DNA of 33,891 nt from assembly GCF_001043975.1 (NCBI RefSeq), contig NZ_LABY01000098.1, forward strand, positions 1 through 33,891. Reading direction: 5' to 3'. Position numbers and translations under genes: made by a program. This stretch comes from Methylobacterium variabile (GTDB taxonomy: Bacteria > Pseudomonadota > Alphaproteobacteria > Rhizobiales > Beijerinckiaceae). The notes below the pieces were generated by a model, which worked only from the letters and a program-made list of their open reading frames with translations, did not search any database and was not told the DNA's origin. Shown one piece after another: positions 11,358 to 20,037 of this stretch (its first letter is position 1; each line of letters begins with the position of its first letter).

Positions 11358-12011
11358 TCAGCGCGGGTTCGGGTTCATCGGATCGCCGCCGAGCGGCATC
11401 GGGCCGTCGTTGGTCGGGAAGAAGCGCCGCGACGGCGACTGGCGCGGCTGCACCGGGGTGCCCCGCAGGGGCTCGACGTCGACCTGGCCCTGGCGGTTGA
11501 CCTGGCGGGCGCGGGGCGCCTCCTCGCCGCCGCGCGCCTGCTCGCGGCGCTTGCGCTCGGGCTTGGCGGCGGCCACCGGCGCGTCCTCCTGCTCCTTCGG
11601 CTCGGCCACGATGTCGGTGCCGCCTTTGCAGTCGACGAGCCAGACGTCGTAGATCGGGTGCTCGATCGCGTGCAGGCCGGGGCTCGAGGCGAACATCCAG
11701 CCGGTGAAGATCCGCCGGTACTTGTTCTCGAGGGTGACCTCGTCGACCTCGAGGAAGCCGGTGGTCTTGGCGCTCTCGGTCGGCGGGCGGGTGTAGCAGA
11801 CCCGCGGGGTGAGCTGGAGCGCGCCGAACTGCACCGTCTCGTCCACCGCCACCTCGAAGGAGACGATGCGGCCGGTGATCTTGTCGAGGCCGGAGAACAC
11901 TGCGGTCGGGTTGCGGATCTTGTCGGCCCGGGCCGGCGCCGGCGCGAGCGCGCCGCCCAGCACCGCGCCGCCGAGGAGCAGGAAGGCGCCCGCGGCGCGT
12001 CGTGCGGTCAT
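11358..12011 (-). CDS. DUF2155 domain-containing exported protein
   Basis: 217 residues from ATG 12011. Residues 1-29 are a signal peptide ending in APARA. The core contains the DUF2155 hallmarks: NPTAVFSGLDKITGRI, FGALQLTPRVCYTRPP, FTGWMFASSPGLHAIEHP and YDVWLVDC, with two cysteines likely to be disulfide-bonded in the periplasm. The C-terminus is Pro/Arg-rich and low-complexity. In alphaproteobacteria this gene usually stands next to NDUFA12, as it does here, but its function is unknown. The start is less certain because no strong ribosome binding site is close; an in-frame extension upstream is open but has no signal-peptide character. Confidence 0.88.
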   Translation of the reverse strand: MTARRAAGAFLLLGGAVLGGALAPAPARADKIRNPTAVFSGLDKITGRIVSFEVAVDETVQFGALQLTPRVCYTRPPTESAKTTGFLEVDEVTLENKYRRIFTGWMFASSPGLHAIEHPIYDVWLVDCKGGTDIVAEPKEQEDAPVAAAKPERKRREQARGGEEAPRARQVNRQGQVDVEPLRGTPVQPRQSPSRRFFPTNDGPMPLGGDPMNPNPR

Positions 12012-12229
12012 GCGGCTCAAACCCAATCGCTCCCGGCTCTCGTTCGAGGCCTCTCGCCGGCCTCTCGCGCCCGAACCGATCGGGCGCGCGGGCGCCCTCG
12101 GGCGCTTCCCGCGGTAGACACCCGGAGGATGGTGGAAAAAGGGCGACTCAGTGTCTCTCACGAAGCTCCCGATCACCGTCGGCGCTCACCGTGGAGACGT
12201 CCGCGCAGCGGGAGTTTCGTGACGTGCAC

Positions 12230-12646
12230 TTACTCGCCCGGCACCCACGGCACGTAGTCGCCGGTCGCCGCCGGCCGCTGGCCGTAGGAGAGCTGCGAGC
12301 CCCGCGGCCGGTAGGCCGCCACCGTGCCGGTGAGATTCTCCTCGTGCGGCTTCTGCCACTCGCGCGGGCGGTAGTCCTCCTCGGAGGGCGCCACGTCGGT
12401 GGCGTGGCAGAGCCAGCCGCGCCAGCCCGGCGGCACCTTCGAGGCGTCGGCGTAGCCGTTGTAGATCACCCAGCGCCGCTCCGAGCCGACCGAGGCGTCG
12501 ATCAGCGGCCCCTGCGCCCGGTAGTAGCGGTTGCCGAACTCGTCCTCGCCCACGAAGCGGCCGTGGCGCTTGGTGTAGAAATCCAGGCTGACGGTCGAGC
12601 CGCTCCACCAGGTGAAGATCCGAAGCAACGTGTCTTTCAGCGCCAT
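12230..12646 (-). CDS. NADH:ubiquinone oxidoreductase NDUFA12-family subunit
   Basis: 138 residues matching the alphaproteobacterial counterpart of mitochondrial complex I accessory subunit NDUFA12 (B17.2). Recognisable pieces are LRIFTWWSGSTVSLDFYTKR, GEDEFGNRYYRA, RRWVIYNG, PPGWRGWLCH and the C-terminal DYVPWVPGE. The subunit sits on the peripheral arm of respiratory complex I and helps assembly and stability. It is immediately upstream of the DUF2155 gene on the same strand, a conserved arrangement in this class, although 218 bases separate them. The length is normal. Confidence 0.93.
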   Translation of the reverse strand: MALKDTLLRIFTWWSGSTVSLDFYTKRHGRFVGEDEFGNRYYRAQGPLIDASVGSERRWVIYNGYADASKVPPGWRGWLCHATDVAPSEEDYRPREWQKPHEENLTGTVAAYRPRGSQLSYGQRPAATGDYVPWVPGE

Positions 12647-13161
12647 CGCGACCGTCTCTAGGGCTGAGCCCCTCGGGAATGGGAGGAGGCCCCCCGTCGT
12701 CGCGCGGGACTATGGTGAGGTGGCCCCCGGATGTCCAGCACGTCCCGCGCCGCAGCATGATTCCGGCGCGCTCCCGGTGCCGCGGCTCCCGTCCGGCCCC
12801 GGCGTGGCACGGAATCCTCATCCGGCTGTGAACAAGTCCGGGGGCCGGCGGCGCGCCGGATGTGGGCGATTGCGGGCGGCGGCAGGATTCCCGCAAGCCT
12901 GCCGCGGGCTTAGCCGAGGGTTCGGCGTCATCCACAGGAATCTGCCGTTCGACACAACATCTAGCGAGGAACGGAGTCCGTCGACACTAGTTATTGACGT
13001 GTGGCCGCCAGGGTCGGTAGTTTCCGAGGCCTAGGACGGGCGTTCCCCGGCAAGGGCTCGCGCCTCGTCCACCGAACCTCCAGCGCCCCGCCATTCCTCG
13101 TAACCGGCGGACCCCGCTCCATGCGGGCGGTCCCCGGCTGTTCGTGACCGGAGAGTATCCC
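12647..13161. other. Divergent intergenic region between NDUFA12 and nrdJ
   Basis: 515 bases without a supportable gene. The left part should carry the NDUFA12 promoter. The right part (12952-13022) holds the candidate NrdR boxes and a possible -35 (TTGACG at 12994-12999) with a weak -10 (TAGTTT at 13018-13023). A cobalamin riboswitch was looked for because nrdJ is B12-dependent; none of its conserved boxes was recognised. Confidence 0.5.
12952..12999 (+). promoter_or_regulatory. Two candidate NrdR boxes upstream of nrdJ
   Basis: ACACAACATCTAGCGA (12952-12967) and ACACTAGTTATTGACG (12984-12999) resemble the NrdR box (ACACnAnATnTnGnGT-like). Their starts are 32 bases apart, i.e. three helical turns, the spacing typical of paired NrdR boxes. 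The second overlaps a TTGACG -35 element, so binding would repress nrdJ when dATP/ATP-loaded NrdR is present. The regulator gene itself is not in the window. Confidence 0.6.
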
Positions 13162-16100
13162 ATGCGGTTCGAGCGTCGCATCACCACCGCGGGGCAGTCG
13201 CCCTATGCCAGCATCCCGTTCCGCAAGGCGGTGAGCGAGATCCGCAATCCGGACGGCTCGGTGGTTTTTCGCCTCGAGGGCATCGACGTGCCGGAGGCCT
13301 GGAGCCAGGTCGCCTGCGACGTGCTGGCCCAGAAGTACTTCCGCAAGGCCGGCGTCCCGAAGGCGCTGAAGAAGGTCGAGGAGAACGGCGTCCCCTCCTT
13401 CCTGTGGCGCTCGGTGCCCGACGAGGCGGCGCTGGCCAGCCTCCCCGAGGGTGAGCGCACCGGCTCCGAGACCTCGGCCGTGCAGGTCTTCGATCGCCTG
13501 GCCGGCTGCTGGACCTACTGGGGCTGGAAGGGCGGCTACTTCACGAGCGAGGAGGATGCGAGCGCGTTCCACGACGAGCTGCGCGCCATGCTCGCCCGCC
13601 AGATGGTGGCGCCGAACTCGCCGCAATGGTTCAACACCGGGCTGCACTGGGCCTACGGCATCGACGGGCCCGCGCAGGGCCACTTCTACGTCGACTACAA
13701 GACCGGCGAGCTGGTCCAGTCGGCCTCGGCCTACGAGCACCCGCAGCCCCACGCCTGCTTCATCCAGTCCGTCGCCGACGACCTCGTCAACGAGGGCGGC
13801 ATCATGGACCTGTGGGTGCGCGAGGCGCGCCTGTTCAAGTACGGCTCGGGCACCGGCTCGAACTTTTCCCGCCTGCGCGGCGAGAACGAGAAGCTCGCCG
13901 GCGGCGGCAAGTCCTCGGGCCTGATGAGCTTCCTCAAGATCGGCGACCGGGCGGCCGGCGCGATCAAGTCCGGCGGCACGACGCGCCGCGCCGCCAAGAT
14001 GGTGATCGTCGACATCGACCACCCGGACGTCGAGGCCTTCATCGACTGGAAGGTCAAGGAGGAGCAGAAGGTCGCCGCCCTCGTCACGGGCTCGAAGGTG
14101 GTGTCGAAGCACCTCAAGGCGGTGATGAAGGCCTGCGTGAATTGCGAGGCCGCCGGTGACGCCTGCTTCGACCCCGAGCGCAACCCGGCCCTCAAGCGCG
14201 AGGTCAAGGCCGCCCGCAAGGCGATGGTGCCGGACGCCGCGATCAAGCGGGTGATCCAGTACGCCCGCCAGGGCTACACCGACATCTCGTTCCCGATCTA
14301 CGACACCGACTGGGATTCCGAGGCCTACCTCACGGTCGCCGGCCAGAACTCCAACAACTCCGTCTCGCTCACCGACGACTTTCTGCGGGCGGTCGACGCG
14401 GATGCGGACTGGACGCTCACCCACCGCACCACCGGCAAGGTCGCCAAGACCGTGAAGGCCGGCGAGCTGTGGGAGAAGATCGCGGAGGCCGCCTGGGCCT
14501 CGGCCGATCCGGGCCTGCACTTCAACACCACGATGAACGACTGGCACACCTGCCCGGCGGGCGGGCGGATCCGGGCCTCGAACCCGTGCTCCGAGTACAT
14601 GTTCCTCGACGACACCGCCTGCAACCTCGCCTCGGCGAACCTGCTGGCGCTCTATGACCGCGGGCCTAAGCGCTTCGACGTCGAGGGCTACGAGCACCTG
14701 TGCCGGCTCTGGACGGTGGTGCTCGAGATCTCGGTGCTGATGGCGCAGTTCCCGAGCCGCGAGATCGCCGACCTCTCCTACAAGTACCGCACGCTGGGCC
14801 TCGGCTACGCCAATATCGGCGGCCTGCTGATGACCATGGGCCTGCCCTACGATTCCCGTGAGGGCCGGGCGCTGGCCGGTGCGCTCACGGCGATCATGAC
14901 CGGCGTGTCCTACGCCACCTCGGCCGAGATGGCGCGCGAACTCGGGCCGTTCCCGGCCTACGAGGAGAATGCCGACGCGATGCTGCGGGTGATCCGCAAC
15001 CATCGCCGGGCCGCCCACGGCGACACCACCGGCTACGAGTTCCTCAACACCACGCCGGTCCCCCTCGACCATGCCGGCTGCCCGCAGGGCGAGCTCGTGG
15101 CCCACGCCACGGCGGCCTGGGACCGGGCGCTGACGCTCGGCGAGGAGCACGGGTTCCGCAACGCGCAGGCCACCGTGATCGCGCCGACCGGCACGATCGG
15201 CCTCGTGATGGATTGCGACACCACCGGCATCGAGCCCGACTTCGCGCTCGTGAAGTTCAAGAAGCTCGCCGGCGGCGGCTACTTCAAGATCATCAACCGG
15301 GCGGTGCCGGATGCGCTCCGCACGCTCGGCTACCGCGAGGCCGAGATCGCCGAGATCGAGGCCTACGCCGTCGGCCACGGCTCGCTCGGCCAGGCGCCGG
15401 CGATCAACCCCGGCTCTCTGCGCGCCAAGGGCTTCACCGACGACAAGATCGCGGCGGTGGAAGCGGGCCTGAAGTCGGCCTTCGACATCAAGTTCGTGTT
15501 CAACCGCTGGACGCTGGGCGAGGACTTCCTCACCCAGACCCTGAAGGTGCCGGCCGACAAGCTCGCCGACCCGTCCTTCGACCTGCTCTCGTTCCTCGGC
15601 TTCAGCCGCAAGGACATCGAGGCCGCCAACGTCCATGTCTGCGGGGCGATGACGCTCGAGGGCGCGCCGCACCTGAAGCCCGAGCACTACCCGGTCTTCG
15701 ACTGCGCCAACCCATGCGGCCGGATCGGCAAGCGCTACCTCTCGGTCGAGAGCCACATCCGCATGATGGCGGCGGCGCAGCCCTTCATCTCGGGAGCGAT
15801 CTCCAAGACCATCAACATGCCGAACGACGCCACCGTCGAGGATTGCAAGAACGCCTACCGGCTGTCCTGGACCCTGGCGCTGAAGGCCAACGCCCTCTAC
15901 CGCGACGGCTCGAAGCTGTCGCAGCCCCTCAACGCCGCCCTCATCAGCGACGAGGCCGACGACGAGGAGGACGTGATCGAGGCGCTGCTGGCGCAGCCGG
16001 CGACGGCCAAGGCCGTCACGGTGACGGAGAAGATCGTCGAGCGGATCGTCGAGCGCGTCGAGCGCCTGCGCTCGCAGGAGAAGCTGCCGAGCCGCCGCAA

Positions 16101-16887
16101 GGGCTACACCCAGAAGGCCAAGATCGGCGGCCACACCATCTTCCTGCGCACCGGCGAGTACGACGACGGGCGCCTCGGCGAGATCTTCCTCGACATGAAC
16201 AAGGAGGGCTCGGCGCTCCGGGCCTTCATCAACAACTTCGCGATCTCGGTCTCGCTCGGCCTGCAATACGGGGTGCCGCTGGAGGAGTACGTCGACGCCT
16301 TCACCTTCACCCGGTTCGAGCCGGCCGGCTTCGTCCAGGGCAACGACGCGATCAAGAACGCCACCTCGGTGCTCGACTACGTCTTCCGCGAGTTGGCGAT
16401 CTCGTATCTCGGCCGCAACGACCTCGCCCATGTCGACCTCTCCGAGATCGGCACCACGGTGACTGGCGGCGTCGCCCCGACCAAGCCCGCCGCCAGCGAC
16501 TCGATGCCGGCGAGCAACGTCGTCTCCCGCGGCCTGCTGCGCGGCTCCGGCGACCGGCTGACCCTGATCCACGGTGGTCCCAGTGGCGCCACCGCTGGTG
16601 TAGCTACACCGGGGACAGGCCACAATGCCTCAGGTAGCGGCGTTGCTCATGCAATCCGGGGCTCGACGGCGCTCAAGAGTGAGACCAACGAGCTTGTTGA
16701 CGATAAGCGGATGAGCTTTTCACCGCCTGAAGACTGGAAAGTAGGAACAGTCGCTGCCAAGAGGGCCGAGGCCAAGCTCAAGGGATATGTCGGCGAGGCA
16801 TGCCCAGAGTGCGCAAACTTCACTCTTGTTAGAAATGGTACGTGCTTGAAGTGTGATACGTGCGGAAGCACGACGGGCTGCTCGTAA
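13162..16887 (+). CDS. nrdJ: Adenosylcobalamin-dependent (class II) ribonucleotide reductase
   Basis: NrdJ reduces ribonucleotides to deoxyribonucleotides, using a coenzyme-B12-derived thiyl radical. The start at ATG 13162 has GGAGAG six bases upstream; the product is 1241 residues, normal for the long alphaproteobacterial form. Visible active-site elements are C199 (PHACFIQS), the NPCSE motif with thiyl C476 and E478, and C487 (TACNLAS), the redox partner. The C-terminus ends in a Cys-rich tail ([18 protein letters not shown], then [10 protein letters not shown]), the zinc/redox module of this family. From about 16570 onward codon use changes sharply: A/T-ending codons such as CTT GTT AGA AAT GGT replace the almost uniform G/C endings upstream, although the frame stays intact. 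This looks like a replaced 3' end (see findings). Likely regulated by NrdR. Confidence 0.97.
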   Translation: MRFERRITTAGQSPYASIPFRKAVSEIRNPDGSVVFRLEGIDVPEAWSQVACDVLAQKYFRKAGVPKALKKVEENGVPSFLWRSVPDEAALASLPEGERTGSETSAVQVFDRLAGCWTYWGWKGGYFTSEEDASAFHDELRAMLARQMVAPNSPQWFNTGLHWAYGIDGPAQGHFYVDYKTGELVQSASAYEHPQPHACFIQSVADDLVNEGGIMDLWVREARLFKYGSGTGSNFSRLRGENEKLAGGGKSSGLMSFLKIGDRAAGAIKSGGTTRRAAKMVIVDIDHPDVEAFIDWKVKEEQKVAALVTGSKVVSKHLKAVMKACVNCEAAGDACFDPERNPALKREVKAARKAMVPDAAIKRVIQYARQGYTDISFPIYDTDWDSEAYLTVAGQNSNNSVSLTDDFLRAVDADADWTLTHRTTGKVAKTVKAGELWEKIAEAAWASADPGLHFNTTMNDWHTCPAGGRIRASNPCSEYMFLDDTACNLASANLLALYDRGPKRFDVEGYEHLCRLWTVVLEISVLMAQFPSREIADLSYKYRTLGLGYANIGGLLMTMGLPYDSREGRALAGALTAIMTGVSYATSAEMARELGPFPAYEENADAMLRVIRNHRRAAHGDTTGYEFLNTTPVPLDHAGCPQGELVAHATAAWDRALTLGEEHGFRNAQATVIAPTGTIGLVMDCDTTGIEPDFALVKFKKLAGGGYFKIINRAVPDALRTLGYREAEIAEIEAYAVGHGSLGQAPAINPGSLRAKGFTDDKIAAVEAGLKSAFDIKFVFNRWTLGEDFLTQTLKVPADKLADPSFDLLSFLGFSRKDIEAANVHVCGAMTLEGAPHLKPEHYPVFDCANPCGRIGKRYLSVESHIRMMAAAQPFISGAISKTINMPNDATVEDCKNAYRLSWTLALKANALYRDGSKLSQPLNAALISDEADDEEDVIEALLAQPATAKAVTVTEKIVERIVERVERLRSQEKLPSRRKGYTQKAKIGGHTIFLRTGEYDDGRLGEIFLDMNKEGSALRAFINNFAISVSLGLQYGVPLEEYVDAFTFTRFEPAGFVQGNDAIKNATSVLDYVFRELAISYLGRNDLAHVDLSEIGTTVTGGVAPTKPAASDSMPASNVVSRGLLRGSGDRLTLIHGGPSGATAGVATPGTGHNASGSGVAHAIRGSTALKSETNELVDDKRMSFSPPEDWKVGTVAAKRAEAKLKGYVGEACPECANFTLVRNGTCLKCDTCGSTTGCS

Positions 16888-16958
16888 ACTAGAGTGGAGT
16901 GTCGGCGGTTGTAGCTTGAGGCAAAAGATGAGCACTGTGAGGGAATAAATGGTTTCAA

Positions 16959-16981
16959 GCGCCCCTCCGCAGGAGGGGCGC
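16959..16981 (+). terminator. Terminator-like hairpin after nrdJ
   Basis: A 10-bp perfect stem (GCGCCCCTCC/GGAGGGGCGC) with loop GCA, 72 bases after the nrdJ stop. The following bases (AAGATG) lack a T run, so it may end transcription poorly on this strand or work by another mechanism. Confidence 0.5.
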
Positions 16982-17201
16982 AAGATGAACATCGCTTAGA
17001 GCAAGTTATGCAGAAATCTCCACGAGCTTCGCATTTTTCGCGACAGAATTATCTAAGTCTGACTCAAAATTCTATTCAGTTGATTCTGGTCGATAAATAC
17101 GGCTGACGGGTGCCGACGGCATCCTCTTGTGAAGATAAACAAGACATGTTTGCTGCGGCGCGCAGCACCAAAAAGCAAATCGACCATTTAGAATAAACAA
17201 T

Positions 17202-17228
17202 CGGCGGCGGAATAATTGTCCGCCGCCG
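17202..17228. promoter_or_regulatory. Inverted repeat before the cyclase operon (operator or attenuator candidate)
   Basis: CGGCGGCGGA and TCCGCCGCCG pair perfectly over 10 bp with a 7-base loop (ATAATTG), 56 bases before the start codon of the first cyclase gene. It is GC-rich inside an AT-rich stretch. It could be an operator for a dimeric regulator, a leader hairpin, or a terminator for transcripts from outside. Confidence 0.5.
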
Positions 17229-17284
17229 GAAATTACTATGCGAACAAATCGTGATCAACTAGAGATGTAGACAAAGGAAACCAT

Positions 17285-18397
17285 ATGGCGGCGCACACCA
17301 GCGGCATTCGAACCTTCCTCCAGCGACATTGCTCCGACCCGGCCGCCTTGATCGCCGTCTTCGAGGGCGAGCACCGTCTCTACACGCTGAGCGCGAACGA
17401 ACGGCTTTGTTCCGCCGGCGAGGAGGCGGAAAGCGTTTGGATCGTCGAGGAGGGCCAGCTCAAGGTCCTAGCTGGGGAATCGATCGTCTGGCGAGGCGCA
17501 GGCGAGATCATCGGCGAGATGGCTTTCCTGCGCGGTCAGGCAAAGGCGACACCGTTGCGCGGAAACGACGTAGTGGCCGCTTGCAGGACCAAGGTCTGGA
17601 AGATCGACCGCGCGACGCTCGACGGCCTGGACCCGACGACTCGGGCGCTCTGGTACGAGACTGTCGCGCGGGTCCTCGTCACGAAGCTCGATGAGGCGAG
17701 CTTGCTGCGCGCGAGCCAGGCGCGGGACCTAGCCGACGGCGACCGAATCATCGAGCGCCTCGTCTGTCCCGAGGGCGTCCAGGCGACGTCCGCGTTCCTG
17801 CTCAACGGAGCCGACCGTATCCCGCCGGTGAAGAAGACGGCGGTGATCTGGTTCAGCGACCTGTCGGGCTTCTCAGCCCACTCCGAGGGCCTCGACGCCA
17901 GCGAAGTCGGCGACGTCCTACGCCGCCTGACCGACCCACAGGTCGAGGAGATCCAGCGGGCGAAGGGGCAAGTCGACAAGCACATGGGCGACGCTGTCAT
18001 GGCCTTCTGGCTCTGCCCCGACGATCTCCGAGTGGAGAGGAGCCTGGCGGGCGCGACGCGCGCGGCCCTGGAGGCCGCCCGCCGCGTTACCGACATCGCC
18101 GAGGCCTCGGCGCTCCCGATCGGCATCCGCATCGGCCTGCACGTCGGCGAGGTGTCGGTCGGCGATTTCGGCGGCGGCGACCGCATCGCATTCACCATCG
18201 TCGGCCAGCCCGTCAACGCGGCCGCGCGCTACGAGCAGTACCGTCACGACCCCGGGCAGCCGGGTGGGCGGGTGCGGGTCAGCGACAAGGTGTTCGCCAG
18301 GCTGCCGGATGACGTCCGTTCCGCCTTCCAGCCGACCGCCGTGGAGTTTCCCGACAAGCACGACCGGCGCTTCGTCGCCTACCTGTCCTCGATCTGA
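17285..18397 (+). CDS. Cyclic-nucleotide-binding domain fused to a class III nucleotide cyclase
   Basis: 370 residues; first gene of a three-gene operon, ATG 17285 with AAGGAAA upstream. Residues 20-110 are a CNB (cAMP-receptor-like) beta-barrel with the phosphate-binding-cassette segment GEIIGEMAFLRGQAKATPLR; the Arg that normally grips the phosphate appears as K87, so ligand binding may be altered. Residues 184-370 form a class III cyclase homology domain with both metal aspartates (D192 in WFSDLSGF, D236 in DKHMGDAVMAFW), the purine-selecting Lys K232, T304 and the transition-state pair N311/R315 (VNAAARYE). It should therefore be active as a homodimer, most likely as an adenylate cyclase. 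A CNB sensor on the cyclase itself suggests feedback control by a cyclic nucleotide. The next gene starts 15 bases on. Confidence 0.9.
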   Translation: MAAHTSGIRTFLQRHCSDPAALIAVFEGEHRLYTLSANERLCSAGEEAESVWIVEEGQLKVLAGESIVWRGAGEIIGEMAFLRGQAKATPLRGNDVVAACRTKVWKIDRATLDGLDPTTRALWYETVARVLVTKLDEASLLRASQARDLADGDRIIERLVCPEGVQATSAFLLNGADRIPPVKKTAVIWFSDLSGFSAHSEGLDASEVGDVLRRLTDPQVEEIQRAKGQVDKHMGDAVMAFWLCPDDLRVERSLAGATRAALEAARRVTDIAEASALPIGIRIGLHVGEVSVGDFGGGDRIAFTIVGQPVNAAARYEQYRHDPGQPGGRVRVSDKVFARLPDDVRSAFQPTAVEFPDKHDRRFVAYLSSI

Positions 18398-18411
18398 CCT
18401 GAGGGATCGAC

Positions 18412-20037
18412 ATGGCCTGGGACCTGAACCGAAGCCGGACCCGCATCGCACGTTTCATGAGCACGGTGCCACAGTCGGCCGTCGACGTGCGGACCTTCGA
18501 CCAAGCCTACCTCTCGCAGCGGACCAGGGACACCCAGGCCCGCGGCAAGAGGCTCGGCCTCGACGAGGCGCCCATCTTCGCCCTCCCGCGCGATCGGGCG
18601 ATCGTGGTCGATGGCGTGCACGTCTACGCCCAACTGCTCGACTATCACGACCAGATCCAGGAACAGGGCCACGAGACCGAGGCCAGCCACAAGCGCGTCC
18701 TGCAGTTCCTGCACCTCCACTACTCCGCGACCGACCGCGTCGTGGAGGAGTTCGAGGCTCAGCGCGTCGACTACCATGGTCCCAGGTTGCACGCAGTCCT
18801 GGTCACGCCGACCGGAGACGAGCGGCAGCGCGTCCTGCGCGCCGTCGCATTTGCGGTCGCCCTGAAGGAGACCATCGAGGCCGCCGGCCGCAACTTCGGC
18901 GGAGCCCGCCTTCGCACGCGGGTCAGGATCGGCATCGACACCGGGCGGGCGGTGGCCGTGAGCAGCGGCCGTGGTGCCGACCTCGAACCGCTGTTCCTCG
19001 GCAGCCCGGCGAACTATGCCGCCAAGCTGGCCGAGGGGGACCGTCCAGGCATCTACCTCAGCGACCGCGCCCGGACCGTATTGAGCGAGCCGACGCTCGG
19101 CTGGGCCATGGAGCGCTCGGTCGCCCTCGCCGCGGACCGCCAGTATGGGTTTGCCAATGCCGGCTACGGCCAGGCCCAGTCCGGCTTCGACCCTGCGCCG
19201 ACCCAGGCGCGGGTGCTCGCCGCGGTCCGCGCCCTGCAATCGGACTTGGATCTCGCCACCCTCACCTCCCCCGAGGCGACGTTCCGCTTCCACCGTCACG
19301 AGCCGCCGCTCAAGACGATCGGCTTCGGCGAGCTGATGCCGAGCCGTTCGATCAGGATGGGACTGGCCTCGGTGTTCGCAGACCTGTCGGGGTTCACCGC
19401 CTACGTCGACGCCTGCATCCAGGGCGGGCGGGTCGCGGAGATGACCGCGAACCTGCACGTGATCCGAGGCGAGTTGGCCGCCTGCGCCCGGGACGACTTC
19501 GGCGCCAGGAAGGTCCGCTTCATCGGCGACTGCCTGCATGGTCTCGTGGCGGTCGGCACGCGGCTGGCGACGGAATCGACGGCAACGGTGGATGCGGCGG
19601 TGATGCTGGCCGGCGGCCTCCGTTCCTCGTTCGATCTCTGCAGGGGCATGCTGCCGGGACTCGGCACAATGGGCATAGCGATAGGCTCCGAGTACGGGGA
19701 GACGCCGATCAGCCGGATCGGCATCCGCGGCGACCGGAGCGTTCGCTGCGCTTCCAGCAAGGCCGTTTCCAGCTCCGAGGCCATCCAGTCCGACCTGAAC
19801 GGTCGACAGACAGCTCTCGGACCGGTCGCGCTCGCCAATGCATCCCCTGCCGTGAGAAGACTGTTCGGGCGCGGACCGGCTGAGGACCTCGACCACGAGC
19901 GAGCCGCTCGCCTCGTTTGGCCGGAACGCTCGGCGGCGCCGGCGAGAGTGGCGGCCCTTCCGGCCAGTGTGCTGATTTCGCAGGGAGCGGCCGCAGCGGA
20001 AGCAGTTCGTGAACGAGGCAGCGGCCGCCATGCCTGA
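18412..20037 (+). CDS. Protein with two tandem class III cyclase homology domains
   Basis: 541 residues; ATG 18412 behind a GAGGG site, second gene of the operon. Domain 1 (about 63-215) keeps the fold signature: VVDGVHVYAQLL with D67, RVRIGIDTGRAVAV, and the N201-x3-K205 pair in SPANYAAKLAEG. It has lost the second metal Asp (HGPRLHAVL where GDxxLA is expected). Domain 2 (about 316-460) has both metal aspartates, D324 in VFADLSGFTAYVD and D373 in VRFIGDCLHGL, but its N/R motif is degenerate (RSVRCASSKA). The two halves are complementary, as in mammalian C1/C2 cyclases, so one composite active site is plausible. R369 stands where the purine-selecting Lys is expected, so the product nucleotide may differ from cAMP. 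The C-terminus is Ala/Arg-rich and ends GSGRHA. Its stop overlaps the E2-E1 gene start. Confidence 0.8.
   Translation: MAWDLNRSRTRIARFMSTVPQSAVDVRTFDQAYLSQRTRDTQARGKRLGLDEAPIFALPRDRAIVVDGVHVYAQLLDYHDQIQEQGHETEASHKRVLQFLHLHYSATDRVVEEFEAQRVDYHGPRLHAVLVTPTGDERQRVLRAVAFAVALKETIEAAGRNFGGARLRTRVRIGIDTGRAVAVSSGRGADLEPLFLGSPANYAAKLAEGDRPGIYLSDRARTVLSEPTLGWAMERSVALAADRQYGFANAGYGQAQSGFDPAPTQARVLAAVRALQSDLDLATLTSPEATFRFHRHEPPLKTIGFGELMPSRSIRMGLASVFADLSGFTAYVDACIQGGRVAEMTANLHVIRGELAACARDDFGARKVRFIGDCLHGLVAVGTRLATESTATVDAAVMLAGGLRSSFDLCRGMLPGLGTMGIAIGSEYGETPISRIGIRGDRSVRCASSKAVSSSEAIQSDLNGRQTALGPVALANASPAVRRLFGRGPAEDLDHERAARLVWPERSAAPARVAALPASVLISQGAAAAEAVRERGSGRHA

Larger units (their letters stand above)
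16888..17284. other. AT-richer gap between nrdJ and the cyclase operon
   Basis: 397 bases with no gene I can support and a visibly lower GC content than either flank. It holds the nrdJ hairpin (16959-16981), an inverted repeat at 17202-17228 and the presumed promoter of the cyclase operon. No convincing -35/-10 pair stands out. Confidence 0.6.

Noticed and set aside
12647..13161. Cobalamin riboswitch before nrdJ
   Set aside because: None of the conserved B12-box elements could be found on the plus strand.
12991..16623. Long open frame on the minus strand opposite nrdJ
   Set aside because: It is the antisense shadow of a highly GC-biased gene; the translation is rich in H/R/G/V without any domain, while the plus strand is unmistakable NrdJ.
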